Below are positions 26,987-36,506 of a stretch of 64,000 nucleotides of DNA, in pieces; the stretch's first letter is position 1; every line of letters begins with the position of its first letter. The position numbers and the translations under genes were made by a program. This stretch comes from HyVt-105 sp049975425 (GTDB lineage: Bacteria; Bacteroidota; Bacteroidia; Bacteroidales; VadinHA17). The notes below the pieces were generated by a model, which saw only the letters and a list, made by a program, of their open reading frames with translations, did no database searches and was not told where the DNA came from. Location: NCBI GenBank assembly GCA_049975425.1, contig JBNGDI010000007.1, forward strand, positions 1 through 64,000, given 5' to 3'.

Positions 26987-27769
26987 ATGAAAATTTCTCT
27001 CTATCAGGTAGATGCTTTCACCCGGCATGTTTTCGGAGGGAACCCGGCCGCCGTATGTCCGCTGGAGCAATGGATTGACGACTCTCTCATGCAACAGATA
27101 GCCGCCGAGAACAACCTTTCGGAAACCGCTTTTTTCGTATTCTCAGGTGATCATTATGAAATCAGATGGTTTACACCCGAAACCGAGGTAGATCTGTGCG
27201 GACATGCCACCCTGGCCAGTGCCCATGTGCTGTTCCGGCACCTGGGATATGGCTCTTCCCGTATTCATTTTATGAGTCGCTACAGTGGTCATTTGTATGT
27301 TTCAATGGAAAATGACCGGATCATCCTCGATTTCCCGGCCAGCCGGAATGAAAGGGCAGAGATTCCGGGGGCACTGGCCGGGGGGCTGGGCAAAGAACCG
27401 CTTGAACTGTACAGGGCCAGGGATTATATGGCCGTATTTAACAGGGAAGAAGATGTAATTGCCATGCGCCCCGATCATTCGAAACTGAATGACCTCGATG
27501 TGCTGGGTATTATTGTTACCGCTCCGGGAAACGACTGCGATTTTGTTTCGCGGTTCTTTGCCCCGGCGGCCGGTATTACCGAAGATCCCGTAACCGGTTC
27601 GGCCCATACCATGCTTGTTCCATACTGGTCAAAGCGCCTGGGAAAAAAGAAACTGCACGCCTTACAGGTTTCTGAACGCCGGGGAGAACTGTTTTGCGAA
27701 ATGAAACACAACCGTGTGGCCATCGGCGGATATGCACGCACGTATCTTACTGGAAAAATTGAAATTTAA
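26987..27769 (+). CDS. PhzF-family isomerase/epimerase
   Basis: Encodes 260 residues from the ATG at 26987; the longer frame has no ATG and overlaps the upstream gene. YQVDAFT, FGGNPAAVC, LSETAFF and RWFTPETEVDLCGHATLA are the family signatures, and the conserved Glu is in NNLSETAF. GITEDPVTGSAH is the second half of the site. PhzF proteins isomerise small acids. The gene starts 13 bp after the dehydrogenase and probably shares its transcript. The substrate is unknown. Confidence 0.88.
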   Translation: MKISLYQVDAFTRHVFGGNPAAVCPLEQWIDDSLMQQIAAENNLSETAFFVFSGDHYEIRWFTPETEVDLCGHATLASAHVLFRHLGYGSSRIHFMSRYSGHLYVSMENDRIILDFPASRNERAEIPGALAGGLGKEPLELYRARDYMAVFNREEDVIAMRPDHSKLNDLDVLGIIVTAPGNDCDFVSRFFAPAAGITEDPVTGSAHTMLVPYWSKRLGKKKLHALQVSERRGELFCEMKHNRVAIGGYARTYLTGKIEI

Positions 27770-27778
27770 TCTTTCCTG

Positions 27779-28156
27779 TTACCGGGATAAAAGCAATTCA
27801 TGGTAAGCCCTCCGGTACCTGAACAGAAAATATACGTTCAGCCCCAGCGTTAACAGGGCCGGAGTGATATTCGGCAAATCAAGAAAAAGATGAAAAAAAA
27901 CAAAATTCAGACTCAGGGGGAAGAGTACCGCCATGGCCAGAGCAATATACCGGCCGGAGAAAAGGGCGAGGGCAACAAGTATTTCAAAAACAGCCACCAC
28001 AGGCATAATATATCCTGTATTCACCAGAGATGAATAAAAAGAAACCGCTTCCCTCCGCATTTCGGGTACAGGCATGAATTGGAAAAACTTGTTCAGAGCA
28101 TACAGCAGAAGGATCAGTCCCAGCAAATATTGAAGAACTTTATTCAGTGTTTTCAT
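27779..28156 (-). CDS. DoxX-like membrane protein
   Basis: Encodes 125 residues with four membrane helices. YLLGLILLLYALNKFFQFMP, VAVFEILVALALFSGRY and the C-terminal FLFRYRRAYHELL fit DoxX/DoxD-like proteins, which are found with redox systems. No partner is adjacent. It is convergent with the PhzF gene and divergent from the beta-barrel gene. Confidence 0.7.
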   Translation of the reverse strand: MKTLNKVLQYLLGLILLLYALNKFFQFMPVPEMRREAVSFYSSLVNTGYIMPVVAVFEILVALALFSGRYIALAMAVLFPLSLNFVFFHLFLDLPNITPALLTLGLNVYFLFRYRRAYHELLLSR

Positions 28157-28268
28157 TTTACCCGTTTTTATTTTACCGGTGAATAAACAAGATATGGATG
28201 GTTTTGTTTACAGGAAAAAATAGTTAATATTGCCCACTAAAATAATAATAACACCAAAGGACTGCGAT

Positions 28269-28736
28269 ATGAAAAAATATCTGTTTTTTGTGGCTGTGGT
28301 ATTTTCATTAACAAGCCAGTTGAATGCCCAGCACTATGTCAATTCCATCGGATTGCGCGGGGGGAATCCTTACGGACTCACCTTCAAACATTTCATGACT
28401 GAGGAGAATGCCTTTGAATTCATACTTTCTTCCTACTCATTTATTTCGGGGCTCCAGATTACCGGATTGTATGAAATGCATCGTCCCACCAATGAAGTGC
28501 CCAAGCTGAACTATTATTTCGGTGTGGGCGCCCATGCAGGTTATGACGACTATGGAAGGTTCTATACCAATCTGGGTGTTGAGCCGGTTCTGGGAGTGGA
28601 TATGATAGGAGGTCTGGAATACACTTTCGATGACCTCCCGCTGAATGTCAGTCTTGATCTGATACCGGGCCTTAATATCATCAGTACTTTCCGGCTGGTG
28701 ATAGGAGGTGGTATATCTGTGCGATACATTTTCTGA
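28269..28736 (+). CDS. Small outer-membrane beta-barrel protein
   Basis: Encodes 155 residues from the ATG at 28269 (MKKYLFFVAVVF...NAQ), a clear signal peptide; the longer frame adds residues with no such signal. The mature part has alternating beta-type strands with glycines (GLRGGNPYGLTFKHF, GGGISVRYIF) and ends in a terminal Phe, as outer-membrane barrels do. No enzyme motif is seen. The function is unknown. Confidence 0.75.
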   Translation: MKKYLFFVAVVFSLTSQLNAQHYVNSIGLRGGNPYGLTFKHFMTEENAFEFILSSYSFISGLQITGLYEMHRPTNEVPKLNYYFGVGAHAGYDDYGRFYTNLGVEPVLGVDMIGGLEYTFDDLPLNVSLDLIPGLNIISTFRLVIGGGISVRYIF

Positions 28737-28783
28737 TGAAACAGACGAGCAGAACACCAGCCGGCATATTTTTTCGAAAAATA

Positions 28784-28813
28784 TTGACAAGAATAAAAAA
28801 GTTCTTATTTTTG
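28784..28813 (+). promoter_or_regulatory. Promoter of tRNA-Glu
   Basis: TTGAC at 28784-28788 and TATTTTTG at 28806-28813, 17 bp apart, match the Bacteroidetes -33 and -7 (TAnnTTTG) boxes. The tRNA starts 28 bp later. Confidence 0.7.
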
Positions 28814-28841
28814 CAGTCCCAATAATGGGAAGTTCTTTAGG

Positions 28842-28913
28842 GGCCCGTTCGTCTAGGGGTTAGGACGCCAGGTTTTCATCCTGGTAACAGGGGTTCGATT
28901 CCCCTACGGGCTA
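28842..28913 (+). tRNA. tRNA-Glu (anticodon TTC)
   Basis: The cloverleaf can be drawn: acceptor GGCCCGT pairs with ACGGGCT (G-U at the first pair), the anticodon arm has TTC in GGTTTTCATCC, and the T-arm is GGGGTTCGATTCCCC. The CCA end is not encoded. rpsT begins 30 bp later and may be transcribed with it. Confidence 0.93.
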
Positions 28914-28943
28914 CATTTTTTATGAAAAGAAAGATAAGAAGGA

Positions 28944-29195
28944 ATGGCCAATCACAAATCAGCACTGAAAAGGATCAGGCAAACCGAAACCCGGCGTCTG
29001 AGAAACAGATATTATGCCCGGACAGCCCGGAACGCCGTAAAAAAGCTGCGTAAAACCACCAGCAAACAGGAAGCCGAAGAATTGCTTCCGAGAATAAATG
29101 CCATGCTTGACAAGCTTGCCAAAAAGAATGTCATTCACCGGAATAAAGCCGGAAACCTGAAAAGCAGCCTTGCCAAACATGTAAACAGCCTTTAA
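28944..29195 (+). CDS. rpsT: 30S ribosomal protein S20
   Basis: Encodes 83 residues, the usual S20 length. ANHKSALKRIRQTETRRLRN at the start and the Lys/Arg-rich helices are diagnostic. It binds 16S rRNA in the small subunit. It follows tRNA-Glu by 30 bp and is closed by a terminator at 29236-29268. Confidence 0.95.
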   Translation: MANHKSALKRIRQTETRRLRNRYYARTARNAVKKLRKTTSKQEAEELLPRINAMLDKLAKKNVIHRNKAGNLKSSLAKHVNSL

Positions 29196-29235
29196 GTATA
29201 CTTTCTTAATCGATATCCTTCATATTCATAATAAT

Positions 29236-29268
29236 TTGGCTGTCATATCATTATGGCAGCCATTTTTC
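29236..29268 (+). terminator. Rho-independent terminator after rpsT
   Basis: The arms GGCTG-CAT and ATG-CAGCC (29238-29260) form a hairpin followed by a T-run at 29263-29267. It sits 43 bp past the rpsT stop. Confidence 0.7.
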
Positions 29269-29348
29269 TTTACGAACCAGGTGAACAACCGTATTTTTAA
29301 ATTCCCCTTAATTTTTCTATCTTTCATGTATACTTTTCTCTTGCGGTC

Positions 29349-30044
29349 ATGGATTATCAAACCAGACTGAGCATCAAGGACTGGGCGGTGGAAGATCGTC
29401 CACGGGAAAAGCTTCTGGAAAAAGGAACACATACTCTGAGTGACGCAGAACTGATCGCCATATTGATCGGTTCGGGAAGCAGGAATGAAACTGCTGTAGA
29501 GGTCGCGAAAAAGATACTTCTCTCCGCTGGCAATAACCTGAACGAACTGGGCAAACTCAGTGTGCATGATCTGATGAAGCATAAAGGAATTGGAGAAGCC
29601 AAGGCCATTTCTATTGTGGCTGCTCTGGAACTGGGACGCAGAAGGAAACTCTCAGACATCAGGGAAAAAAAGAAAATTTCATGCAGCCGTGATGTGGCCG
29701 AAATATTCCAGCAGATACTGGAAGACTTGCCCCATGAAGAATTCTGGATCCTTCTGCTGAACCGTTCAAACAGAATCATTGCCAAAATGAAAACCAGCCA
29801 GGGTGGTATAGCAGGAACCGTTACCGATGTAAGAATAATTCTGCGTGAAGCCCTGGAGAAAAGGGCTTCTTCCCTCATCCTCTGTCATAATCATCCCTCA
29901 GGCAATCTCACCCCCAGCGAAGCCGATATCAGCATCACGAAAAAACTCAAGGAAGCAGGCAAACTGATGGATATTCAGGTTCTTGACCATCTGATTATTG
30001 CCAACCACCAATTTTTCAGCTTTGCCGACGAAGGGCTCCTTTGA
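29349..30044 (+). CDS. radC: RadC family protein (JAB/MPN domain)
   Basis: Encodes 231 residues, the usual RadC length. The N-terminal helix-hairpin-helix region has LIGSGSRNETAVEVA and GIGEAKAI. The C-terminal JAMM motif is LCHNHPSGNLTPSEAD, with the metal-binding His and Asp. The historical DNA-repair role is not well supported; the biochemical role is open. The FemAB-like gene begins right at its end. Confidence 0.93.
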   Translation: MDYQTRLSIKDWAVEDRPREKLLEKGTHTLSDAELIAILIGSGSRNETAVEVAKKILLSAGNNLNELGKLSVHDLMKHKGIGEAKAISIVAALELGRRRKLSDIREKKKISCSRDVAEIFQQILEDLPHEEFWILLLNRSNRIIAKMKTSQGGIAGTVTDVRIILREALEKRASSLILCHNHPSGNLTPSEADISITKKLKEAGKLMDIQVLDHLIIANHQFFSFADEGLL

Positions 30045-30058
30045 AAACTCCCGTTCAG

Positions 30059-30979
30059 ATGATCAGACACCTGGTCCAGAAAGAAATTAATCCCGCCAGA
30101 TGGGATAAAGTAATCGCACGGTCCCTGAATGCCAACATTTTTGGTTATTCATGGGTGCTCAACCGCCTGTTTGACCGATGGGACGCCCTGGTAAACAACG
30201 ACTATGACATGGTCATGCCTCTTCCCTCGGGTAAACAATGGGGAATGCGGTGGTTGTCCAACCCGGTACCGGGAGTATCTCTGGGCGTTTATTCGCGTCA
30301 ACCGCCTCCGGAAAAAATCATTCTTGAGTTTCTTCAGCCTGTTATTAAAGAATTCCATTTTATTTACTATCCCCTGCACAAATATACCCCTGTCCCGGTC
30401 AATAAAAAGTACCTGGATACCTATGCCACCACGAGTCTTGACCTGATACGGCCATACCATCAATTGAAGCGTTCTTTTCACCGGGAAGTAAAGGATCTTG
30501 TTACCGGTAAATCTTATGCGACAGGTACCCGGCTGGTGCAACCCAACGATCTTATCACTATGTGGGAAGATCACGGAAACGACGGATCAACAGCCGGAAA
30601 AACCATCAACCTCCGTAATGCGAGGTTACTGGCAGCTCATGCCGTCAGGTACCGCTACGGGAATCTGTGGGGAATGTATTCTGAAGCAAATAACCTGTCT
30701 GCTGTTTGCCTGTTCATTTCAGGTCATCAGAAAACCCATCTCATGTACCCGCTGGAAACACCGGAAGGAAAAGAGGAGAAAGCGTTATGCCGCTTGATCA
30801 ACCGGTATCTGGTGGAGCATTCGGGAAGAAATCTGGTTATCGAAACCTGCAATCAATGGTTTAATAACGAGGAAAACCCCCTGTTGTTTTTTGGAGGAAC
30901 GACGTTCAATGGCCCGGTCTTATCCCGCAATCGCCTCCCTTTGATCTTCCCCTTCCTCAGCAGACATTCTCAGCCCTGA
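30059..30979 (+). CDS. FemAB/GNAT-like hypothetical protein
   Basis: Encodes 306 residues from the ATG at 30059; a TTG at 30041 overlapping the radC stop is the alternative. FGYSWVLNRLFDRWDALV and DYDMVMPLPSGKQWGM resemble a Bacteroidetes group with two GNAT-like halves related to FemAB or peptidyl-transferase-like proteins. No substrate can be inferred. The TTG alternative would make it translationally coupled to radC. It overlaps convergently with folK by 10 bp. Confidence 0.65.
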   Translation: MIRHLVQKEINPARWDKVIARSLNANIFGYSWVLNRLFDRWDALVNNDYDMVMPLPSGKQWGMRWLSNPVPGVSLGVYSRQPPPEKIILEFLQPVIKEFHFIYYPLHKYTPVPVNKKYLDTYATTSLDLIRPYHQLKRSFHREVKDLVTGKSYATGTRLVQPNDLITMWEDHGNDGSTAGKTINLRNARLLAAHAVRYRYGNLWGMYSEANNLSAVCLFISGHQKTHLMYPLETPEGKEEKALCRLINRYLVEHSGRNLVIETCNQWFNNEENPLLFFGGTTFNGPVLSRNRLPLIFPFLSRHSQP

Positions 30980-31467
30980 TCCTGTTCCCATGGAATCACT
31001 TCGGAATGGTCAGGACATCGGTCCAGCAGGGCTACCACATTCATGCCAAGAAGAGGATGCTTCCAGCCAGGAGCAATTTCCGCCAGCGGAGTCAGTGCAA
31101 ATCTTCGTTCTTCAAGTCGGGGATGAGGAATCGTAATACCGGGTTCATTGATAATGAGGTCATCATAGAAAAGAATATCAATATCTATTATCCGGTCGGC
31201 ATAACCTGTTGTTTTTCTCAGGCGACCCAATTCCTTTTCTGTTTCAAGGCAACGGAAGAGTACTTCATGCGGGGATAGTACGGTATCAAACAACAGGGCA
31301 CGGTTAAGAAAATCATTCCTGCTTGCAAAGCCCCACGGCGGAGACCGGTAATACCCTGAAGCAGCCAGTTTTTTGCCTATGGTACGGCAAAGCAGATCTT
31401 CCGCCATTTCCATCTGTGCGCAGCGGTCACCCAGATTACTTCCCAGTAACAGACATACAACTGACAT
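30970..31467 (-). CDS. folK: 2-amino-4-hydroxy-6-hydroxymethyldihydropteridine pyrophosphokinase
   Basis: Encodes 165 residues from the ATG at 31467, just before the conserved LLLGSNLGDR; the longer frame to 31536 adds an odd hydrophobic stretch. FLNRALLFDT, Arg/Asp-rich RIIDIDILFYDDL and IPHPRLEERRF are the HPPK motifs. It transfers pyrophosphate from ATP to the pterin in folate synthesis. It is divergent from sppA. Confidence 0.93.
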   Translation of the reverse strand: MSVVCLLLGSNLGDRCAQMEMAEDLLCRTIGKKLAASGYYRSPPWGFASRNDFLNRALLFDTVLSPHEVLFRCLETEKELGRLRKTTGYADRIIDIDILFYDDLIINEPGITIPHPRLEERRFALTPLAEIAPGWKHPLLGMNVVALLDRCPDHSEVIPWEQDQG

Positions 31468-31611
31468 AGAAACGGATTCTATTACAATATCAAATGAACA
31501 TATTTTGAAAACAAAAACAAACAACCAATTTTGCATTTGCTTATCTTTATGCTTTATTGCTTATCCAATTCGAACCAGATCATGTGAAATCAACCAAAAA
31601 AATCATTTCCC

Positions 31612-33381
31612 ATGAAAGAATTTCTGAAATACACCCTGGCAGCCATTCTGGGCTTTTTTGTCTCCTGTGTAATCATTTTCTTCCTATCACTCATTTTGTT
31701 CGGTGCTATGTTGTCAGCAGGTCAAAAGCCTGCCGTGATCAGAAAAAACTCTGTCCTGAAACTGGACCTGACACAGAGTATACCCGACCGTACCAGCAAC
31801 AATCCATTTGAGAACTTTGATCCTTTTACCTTTGAGCTTACCACGCCCTCAGGGTTAAACGATATTTTAAATAATATTAAAAAAGCAAAGGATGATGATA
31901 ACATCAGGGGTATCTATATCGAACTGGGAGTGTTGAGCCCGGGTTTTGCCACCCTTGAGGAGATCAGAAACGCCCTGATTGATTTCAGGGAATCTGGAAA
32001 ATTCATCATCAGTTATTCTGACGAACTTATTTCTCATGCCGCCTATTACCTGGCAACTGTATCCGACAAAATCTACCTCAGTCCAATTACCGAATTTCAG
32101 TTTTACGGCTTGCGTTCTGAGATCATGTTCTACAAGAATGCTTTGGAAAAACTGGGAGTTGAAGTGCAGGTAATCCGACATGGAAAATTCAAAAGCGCTG
32201 TAGAACCATTCATTCAGGATAAGATGAGTGATGCCAACAGAGAACAGATTCTGACCTATATGGGAACCATCTGGGAATATCTTCTGAAGGGTATTGAGGA
32301 AGAACGAAAGATTCCTGTAGATACCTTGAACCGGATTGCTGATAATCTTGAGATCCAGAATGCCGATGATGCCCTGAGGCTGGGTTTTATTGACGGATTG
32401 AAATACGAAGACGAAATGCTTGATGAGCTTCTAAGCCTATCTGATCTCAAGGAAACACAATCGGTAAGGTTTGTAAATATGTCAAAATACACCGGAGTAG
32501 AAGTTGAAAAAGAAAAGCCTGTGGATAACAAAATAGCGGTAGTGTATGCCCTGGGGGATATCGGCATGGATCTTACCGGAGGAGCCACCGGCATGAAGCC
32601 AGGCCAAATTGCAAAAGCCATTCGTGAAGCCAGAGCCGACAGTTCTGTTAAGGCCATCGTACTGAGGGTAAATTCTCCCGGAGGGAGTGTGATCGGCTCA
32701 GAAGCCATCTGGAGAGAAGTGAAGGTGTCATCGGATGTTAAGCCGGTTGTGGCCAGTATGGGCAATGTAGCTGCATCGGGAGGTTATTATATCCTGGCTC
32801 CGGCAACCCGGGTACTGGCCAATCCGGTTACCATTACAGGCTCCATAGGCGTTTTCGGAATAATTCCCAATGCCCAGGAATTGCTCACACGCAAGATCGG
32901 TGTCACATTTGATGTAGCCAAAACGAATGAACACTCCGATTTTGCTTCTCTGTACCGACCACTAAAACCCACTGAACGCGAATATTTGCAGGCAGGCATT
33001 GAAGAAAATTATGAAGAGTTTGTTCAGTATGTAGCCGACGGAAGAAATATAGAAGTGGAAAAAGTAAAAGAAATTGCAGAAGGAAGGGTATGGAGCGGAA
33101 TAAATGCCATGGACATCCACCTGATCGACGGATTCGGAGGATTGAACGAAGCCATAAATCTGGCAGCCGAACTGGCCGGCATTGAAGACTGGGATATCAA
33201 AGAACTTCCGGCACAGCCCGATCCCATGGAACAACTGCTGAAGAGTCTGACCGGCGAGGTCAGCATGCGCCTGGTAAAAAAAGAACTTGGCGATGCGGCC
33301 CGTCATTACGTTAACCTGCAGCAAATCCTTTCCATGGACAGGATTCAGGCGCGCCTTCCCTACTTCATTGAATTATACTGA
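31612..33381 (+). CDS. sppA: Signal peptide peptidase SppA, 67K type
   Basis: Encodes 589 residues. One N-terminal membrane helix (about 9-33) anchors it. It has the tandem-repeat arrangement of long SppA: Lys194 in GKFKSAVEPF and Ser389 in VAASGGYY form the Ser-Lys pair, each from one half. It cleaves remnant signal peptides in the membrane, facing the periplasm. A terminator follows at 33399-33423. Confidence 0.93.
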   Translation: MKEFLKYTLAAILGFFVSCVIIFFLSLILFGAMLSAGQKPAVIRKNSVLKLDLTQSIPDRTSNNPFENFDPFTFELTTPSGLNDILNNIKKAKDDDNIRGIYIELGVLSPGFATLEEIRNALIDFRESGKFIISYSDELISHAAYYLATVSDKIYLSPITEFQFYGLRSEIMFYKNALEKLGVEVQVIRHGKFKSAVEPFIQDKMSDANREQILTYMGTIWEYLLKGIEEERKIPVDTLNRIADNLEIQNADDALRLGFIDGLKYEDEMLDELLSLSDLKETQSVRFVNMSKYTGVEVEKEKPVDNKIAVVYALGDIGMDLTGGATGMKPGQIAKAIREARADSSVKAIVLRVNSPGGSVIGSEAIWREVKVSSDVKPVVASMGNVAASGGYYILAPATRVLANPVTITGSIGVFGIIPNAQELLTRKIGVTFDVAKTNEHSDFASLYRPLKPTEREYLQAGIEENYEEFVQYVADGRNIEVEKVKEIAEGRVWSGINAMDIHLIDGFGGLNEAINLAAELAGIEDWDIKELPAQPDPMEQLLKSLTGEVSMRLVKKELGDAARHYVNLQQILSMDRIQARLPYFIELY

Positions 33382-33398
33382 TTCCAGTGCAACAGCAG

Positions 33399-33423
33399 AA
33401 AGGGGCAGCTGCCCCTTTTTTTT
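33399..33423 (+). terminator. Rho-independent terminator after sppA
   Basis: The perfect hairpin AAAGGGGCA / TGCCCCTTT is followed by T8 (33399-33423), 17 bp past the sppA stop. Confidence 0.85.
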
Positions 33424-33430
33424 ATCTTTG
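33423..33430 (+). promoter_or_regulatory. Possible -7 box before lpxK
   Basis: TATCTTTG matches TAnnTTTG and ends 5 bp before the lpxK ATG. No good -33 TTG is visible because the terminator fills that place, so the call is weak. If used, the lpxK message would be leaderless. Confidence 0.3.
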
Positions 33431-33435
33431 CATGT

Positions 33436-34545
33436 ATGAACCGGAAGCTCCCGCATACCTATCGTTTCCTTCTGCCCCTTTCATGGGTGTATGGACTGGT
33501 AATCTGGTGCCGTAATTTCCTGTATGATGTTAACCTGATCAGCTCGAGAACTTATCCGGTTCCGGTCATATCGGTTGGAAACATTACCGTAGGAGGAACC
33601 GGAAAAACCCCGCACATTGAATACCTCATCGGGTTACTCCATGATAAATACCGCCTGGCAGTACTCAGCAGAGGTTACCGGCGGAAAACCAGACGTTTTA
33701 TGATAGGTCAGGCAGATTCCAGTGTGAGTGACATTGGAGATGAAGCCAGGCAGATCAAAAGTAAATTTCCTGAGGTAACAGTAGCTGTTGACAGAAAACG
33801 AACCAGGGGTATCGAACGTTTGCTGAAACATAATCCGCCTCCCGATGTCATTTTAATGGATGATGCTTTTCAGCACCGCAGGGTCAAACCCGGGCTGAAT
33901 ATGCTGCTGATAGACTGCCAGCGACCCATTTCCAGGGATTATTTACTTCCTGCCGGACGACTCAGGGAACATGCCATGGAAAAACGGCGGGCCCATACCA
34001 TTATGGTTACTAAATGCCCGGAAAAAATGACCCCCATGGAAAGAAGGATCATGATTAACGATACCCGCCCCTTTCCCTATCAGAAAATCTTCTTCAGCAC
34101 TTTCCGTTATACCGATCCTGTTCCTGTATTTCCGGAGGATATTGAATTCCCGGGCAAACAGGTTGTGAAAACAGAAAAATACCAGATACTGCTTGTTACG
34201 GGAATTGCCAACAACAGGCCGCTGAAAAAGTATGTACGTGGATTCCAGTCCAGATTCAAAGAGTTACGGTTCCCCGACCACCATTACTATAACCTTTCCA
34301 ATGTAAAAAATATCATTGCCAAATTTGAAGAATTACCGGGAAACAAAAAGATCATTCTTACAACAGAAAAAGATGCCATGCGTCTTAAGGAAAAAAAATT
34401 CCCGGAACATATCAGGCAAAACATGTATTATGTCCCCGTGGAAGTAGACATCCTTTTTGGAAAATCCAGAACCTTCAACAGTCATATCCTCGACTATGTT
34501 AGAAAAAATAAAAGAAACAGCCGCTTATATACAGAGCAAAATTGA
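33436..34545 (+). CDS. lpxK: Tetraacyldisaccharide 4'-kinase
   Basis: Encodes 369 residues. VGNITVGGTGKTPHIEYL holds the P-loop; VLSRGYRRKT and LMDDAFQHRRV are LpxK signatures. It phosphorylates the 4' position of the lipid A precursor at the inner membrane. The purine nucleoside phosphorylase gene starts 50 bp before its end in another frame, so the two are coupled. Confidence 0.95.
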   Translation: MNRKLPHTYRFLLPLSWVYGLVIWCRNFLYDVNLISSRTYPVPVISVGNITVGGTGKTPHIEYLIGLLHDKYRLAVLSRGYRRKTRRFMIGQADSSVSDIGDEARQIKSKFPEVTVAVDRKRTRGIERLLKHNPPPDVILMDDAFQHRRVKPGLNMLLIDCQRPISRDYLLPAGRLREHAMEKRRAHTIMVTKCPEKMTPMERRIMINDTRPFPYQKIFFSTFRYTDPVPVFPEDIEFPGKQVVKTEKYQILLVTGIANNRPLKKYVRGFQSRFKELRFPDHHYYNLSNVKNIIAKFEELPGNKKIILTTEKDAMRLKEKKFPEHIRQNMYYVPVEVDILFGKSRTFNSHILDYVRKNKRNSRLYTEQN

Positions 34546-35311
34546 TTTCTCCCCGAAGGTTGGAATCATACTGGGAACCGGTCTTGGCGGATTGACCCAT
34601 GAAATTGAAATACTGCACGAATGGGATTACCAGGCCATTCCCAATTTCCCGGTATCGACAGTTGAAGGACACAGGGGAAAGCTGATATTCGGAACCCTGA
34701 ACGGCACCCGGGTGGTGGCCATGCAGGGCCGGTTTCATTATTATGAAGGATACAATATGGAACAGGTTACTTTCCCGGTCCGGGTATTGAAATTTCTGGG
34801 CATTCAATATCTGTTTCTTTCGAATGCCAGCGGCGGGGTAAACCCCGATTTTGAAATAGGAGATCTGATGATCCTGACCGATCATATTAACCTGTTACCG
34901 AATCCGCTGATAGGTAGACACTTTGAAGAATTAGGGCCCCGGTTCCCCGACATGAGCGAAGTGTATGACAAGTCACTCATTACCAGGGCGGAACAAATTG
35001 CCTCCCGTCATCACATAGAAGTAAAAAAAGGCGTATACACGGCCACCAGCGGGCCTACTTATGAAACACCTGCCGAATACCAGTATTTCAGAAGTATCGG
35101 TTCAGATACGGTTGGCATGTCCACCACCCCAGAAACCATTGTGGCGCATCAAATGGGTATTCCGTGCTTCGCTGTTTCCATTATTACCGATCTGGGTGTC
35201 CCGGGGAAAATTGAAGTGATCACACACGAAAACGTACAAAAAATAGCCGCCCTGGCAGAGAAAAAAATGACCCTTCTGATGAAGGAATTGATTGCCAGTC
35301 TGGCAGATTAA
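34496..35311 (+). CDS. punA: Purine-nucleoside phosphorylase
   Basis: Encodes 271 residues from the ATG at 34496, the first sensible start; the frame extends to 34457. GIILGTGLGGL, phosphate-site MQGRFHYYEGY, LSNASGGVN and GPTYETPAEYQ are diagnostic of the trimeric PNP family. It cleaves guanosine or inosine with phosphate. It overlaps lpxK by 50 bp, unusually long for a coupled pair. The gene symbol for this family varies (punA, pnp, deoD-like). Confidence 0.92.
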   Translation: MLEKIKETAAYIQSKIDFSPKVGIILGTGLGGLTHEIEILHEWDYQAIPNFPVSTVEGHRGKLIFGTLNGTRVVAMQGRFHYYEGYNMEQVTFPVRVLKFLGIQYLFLSNASGGVNPDFEIGDLMILTDHINLLPNPLIGRHFEELGPRFPDMSEVYDKSLITRAEQIASRHHIEVKKGVYTATSGPTYETPAEYQYFRSIGSDTVGMSTTPETIVAHQMGIPCFAVSIITDLGVPGKIEVITHENVQKIAALAEKKMTLLMKELIASLAD

Positions 35312-35324
35312 TTTCACGGGAGCT

Positions 35325-36503
35325 ATGAGGAAAGGTAAAGATAACAGAAAAAGCGACCACCATGGCATTTATCTGATCTCTGCTGCCCATCTGCTGCATG
35401 ACACGTACTCAGCCTTTCTTGCTCAGGCCCTTCCCCTGTTAATGATTAAACTGGGATTTTCCACAACCCTCGGCGGGATGCTATCAGTTGTTCAGAGAAT
35501 TCCTTCGATGTTTAATTTTCTGGTAGGTATTCTGGCCGAAAATGTAAAGGCCCGGTATTTTGTAATTTTTTCGCCTGCTTTGACAGCCATCGCTATGAGC
35601 CTGATCGGTGTAGCGCCGGGGTACATTTTCCTGACCGTCCTGTTATTTGTCAGCGGAGTCAGCTCCACCCTGTTTCATGTTCCAGCTCCTGTCATGATCA
35701 AAAAACTATCGGGTAACCGGGTTGGCAGAGGCATGAGTTTTTTTATGCTGGGCGGGGAACTGGCCAGAACACTTGGCCCCCTGGTTGTTGTTGGGATAGT
35801 CAGTATCTGGGGCATTGAAGGCACCTGGCGGATGATACCACTGGGACTGCTGGCTTCACTGATCCTGTTCCTTAAGCTGAGGCATGTAAGCATCAGCAAG
35901 AATATCCCCACCGAGAAGGAAAAAGGATATTACTGGAAAATATTCGTCAGGTTCCTGCCGGTTTTTATGGCCATTGCCGGAATTACATTTTTTCAGGCCG
36001 GGATGAAATCATCTCTTACCTTTTATCTTCCTACATTTATCACTCAGAGAACCGGGAATTATGAATTTTCAGGCCTTTCCCTTTCCATTCTTCAATTGGC
36101 GGGAGCAGCCGGGACGTTTTATTCAGGCAATATATCAGACCGCATTGGCAGAAAAACAGCCCTGTTTATAATTACCCTGGTAACCCCAGTTATGATGTGG
36201 ATATTCATACATACCAGCGGATGGTTCACAATCCCGGTGTTGGTAGTACTGGGGTTTTTCATGATGGCTCCTACCCCGGTTTTTCTGGCTATAATCCATG
36301 AACTGAGAACCGAACACCTTTCATTTGTAAACGGTGTTTATATGACCATTAATTTTTTTATCAATTCTACCATGGTCTTGCTGATTGGGTATGTATCCGA
36401 TCAGTTGGGCATGGAAATCACATTTAAGATAGCAGCCATATTTGCCGTATTTGCCGTTTTTGCCGCCCTCAGGCTTCCTGGAATCATCAGGAAAAAAAGG
36501 TAA
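35325..36503 (+). CDS. MFS transporter, fosmidomycin-resistance (Fsr)-like
   Basis: Encodes 392 residues from the ATG at 35325 (after GGGAGC). It has about 12 membrane helices. HLLHDTYSAFLAQALPLL near the start and GGELARTLGP are typical of the Fsr-like branch, in which bacterial exporters of fosmidomycin sit. The substrate is unknown. It starts 13 bp after punA and could be co-transcribed with it. Confidence 0.8.
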   Translation: MRKGKDNRKSDHHGIYLISAAHLLHDTYSAFLAQALPLLMIKLGFSTTLGGMLSVVQRIPSMFNFLVGILAENVKARYFVIFSPALTAIAMSLIGVAPGYIFLTVLLFVSGVSSTLFHVPAPVMIKKLSGNRVGRGMSFFMLGGELARTLGPLVVVGIVSIWGIEGTWRMIPLGLLASLILFLKLRHVSISKNIPTEKEKGYYWKIFVRFLPVFMAIAGITFFQAGMKSSLTFYLPTFITQRTGNYEFSGLSLSILQLAGAAGTFYSGNISDRIGRKTALFIITLVTPVMMWIFIHTSGWFTIPVLVVLGFFMMAPTPVFLAIIHELRTEHLSFVNGVYMTINFFINSTMVLLIGYVSDQLGMEITFKIAAIFAVFAVFAALRLPGIIRKKR

Positions 36504-36506
36504 AGC

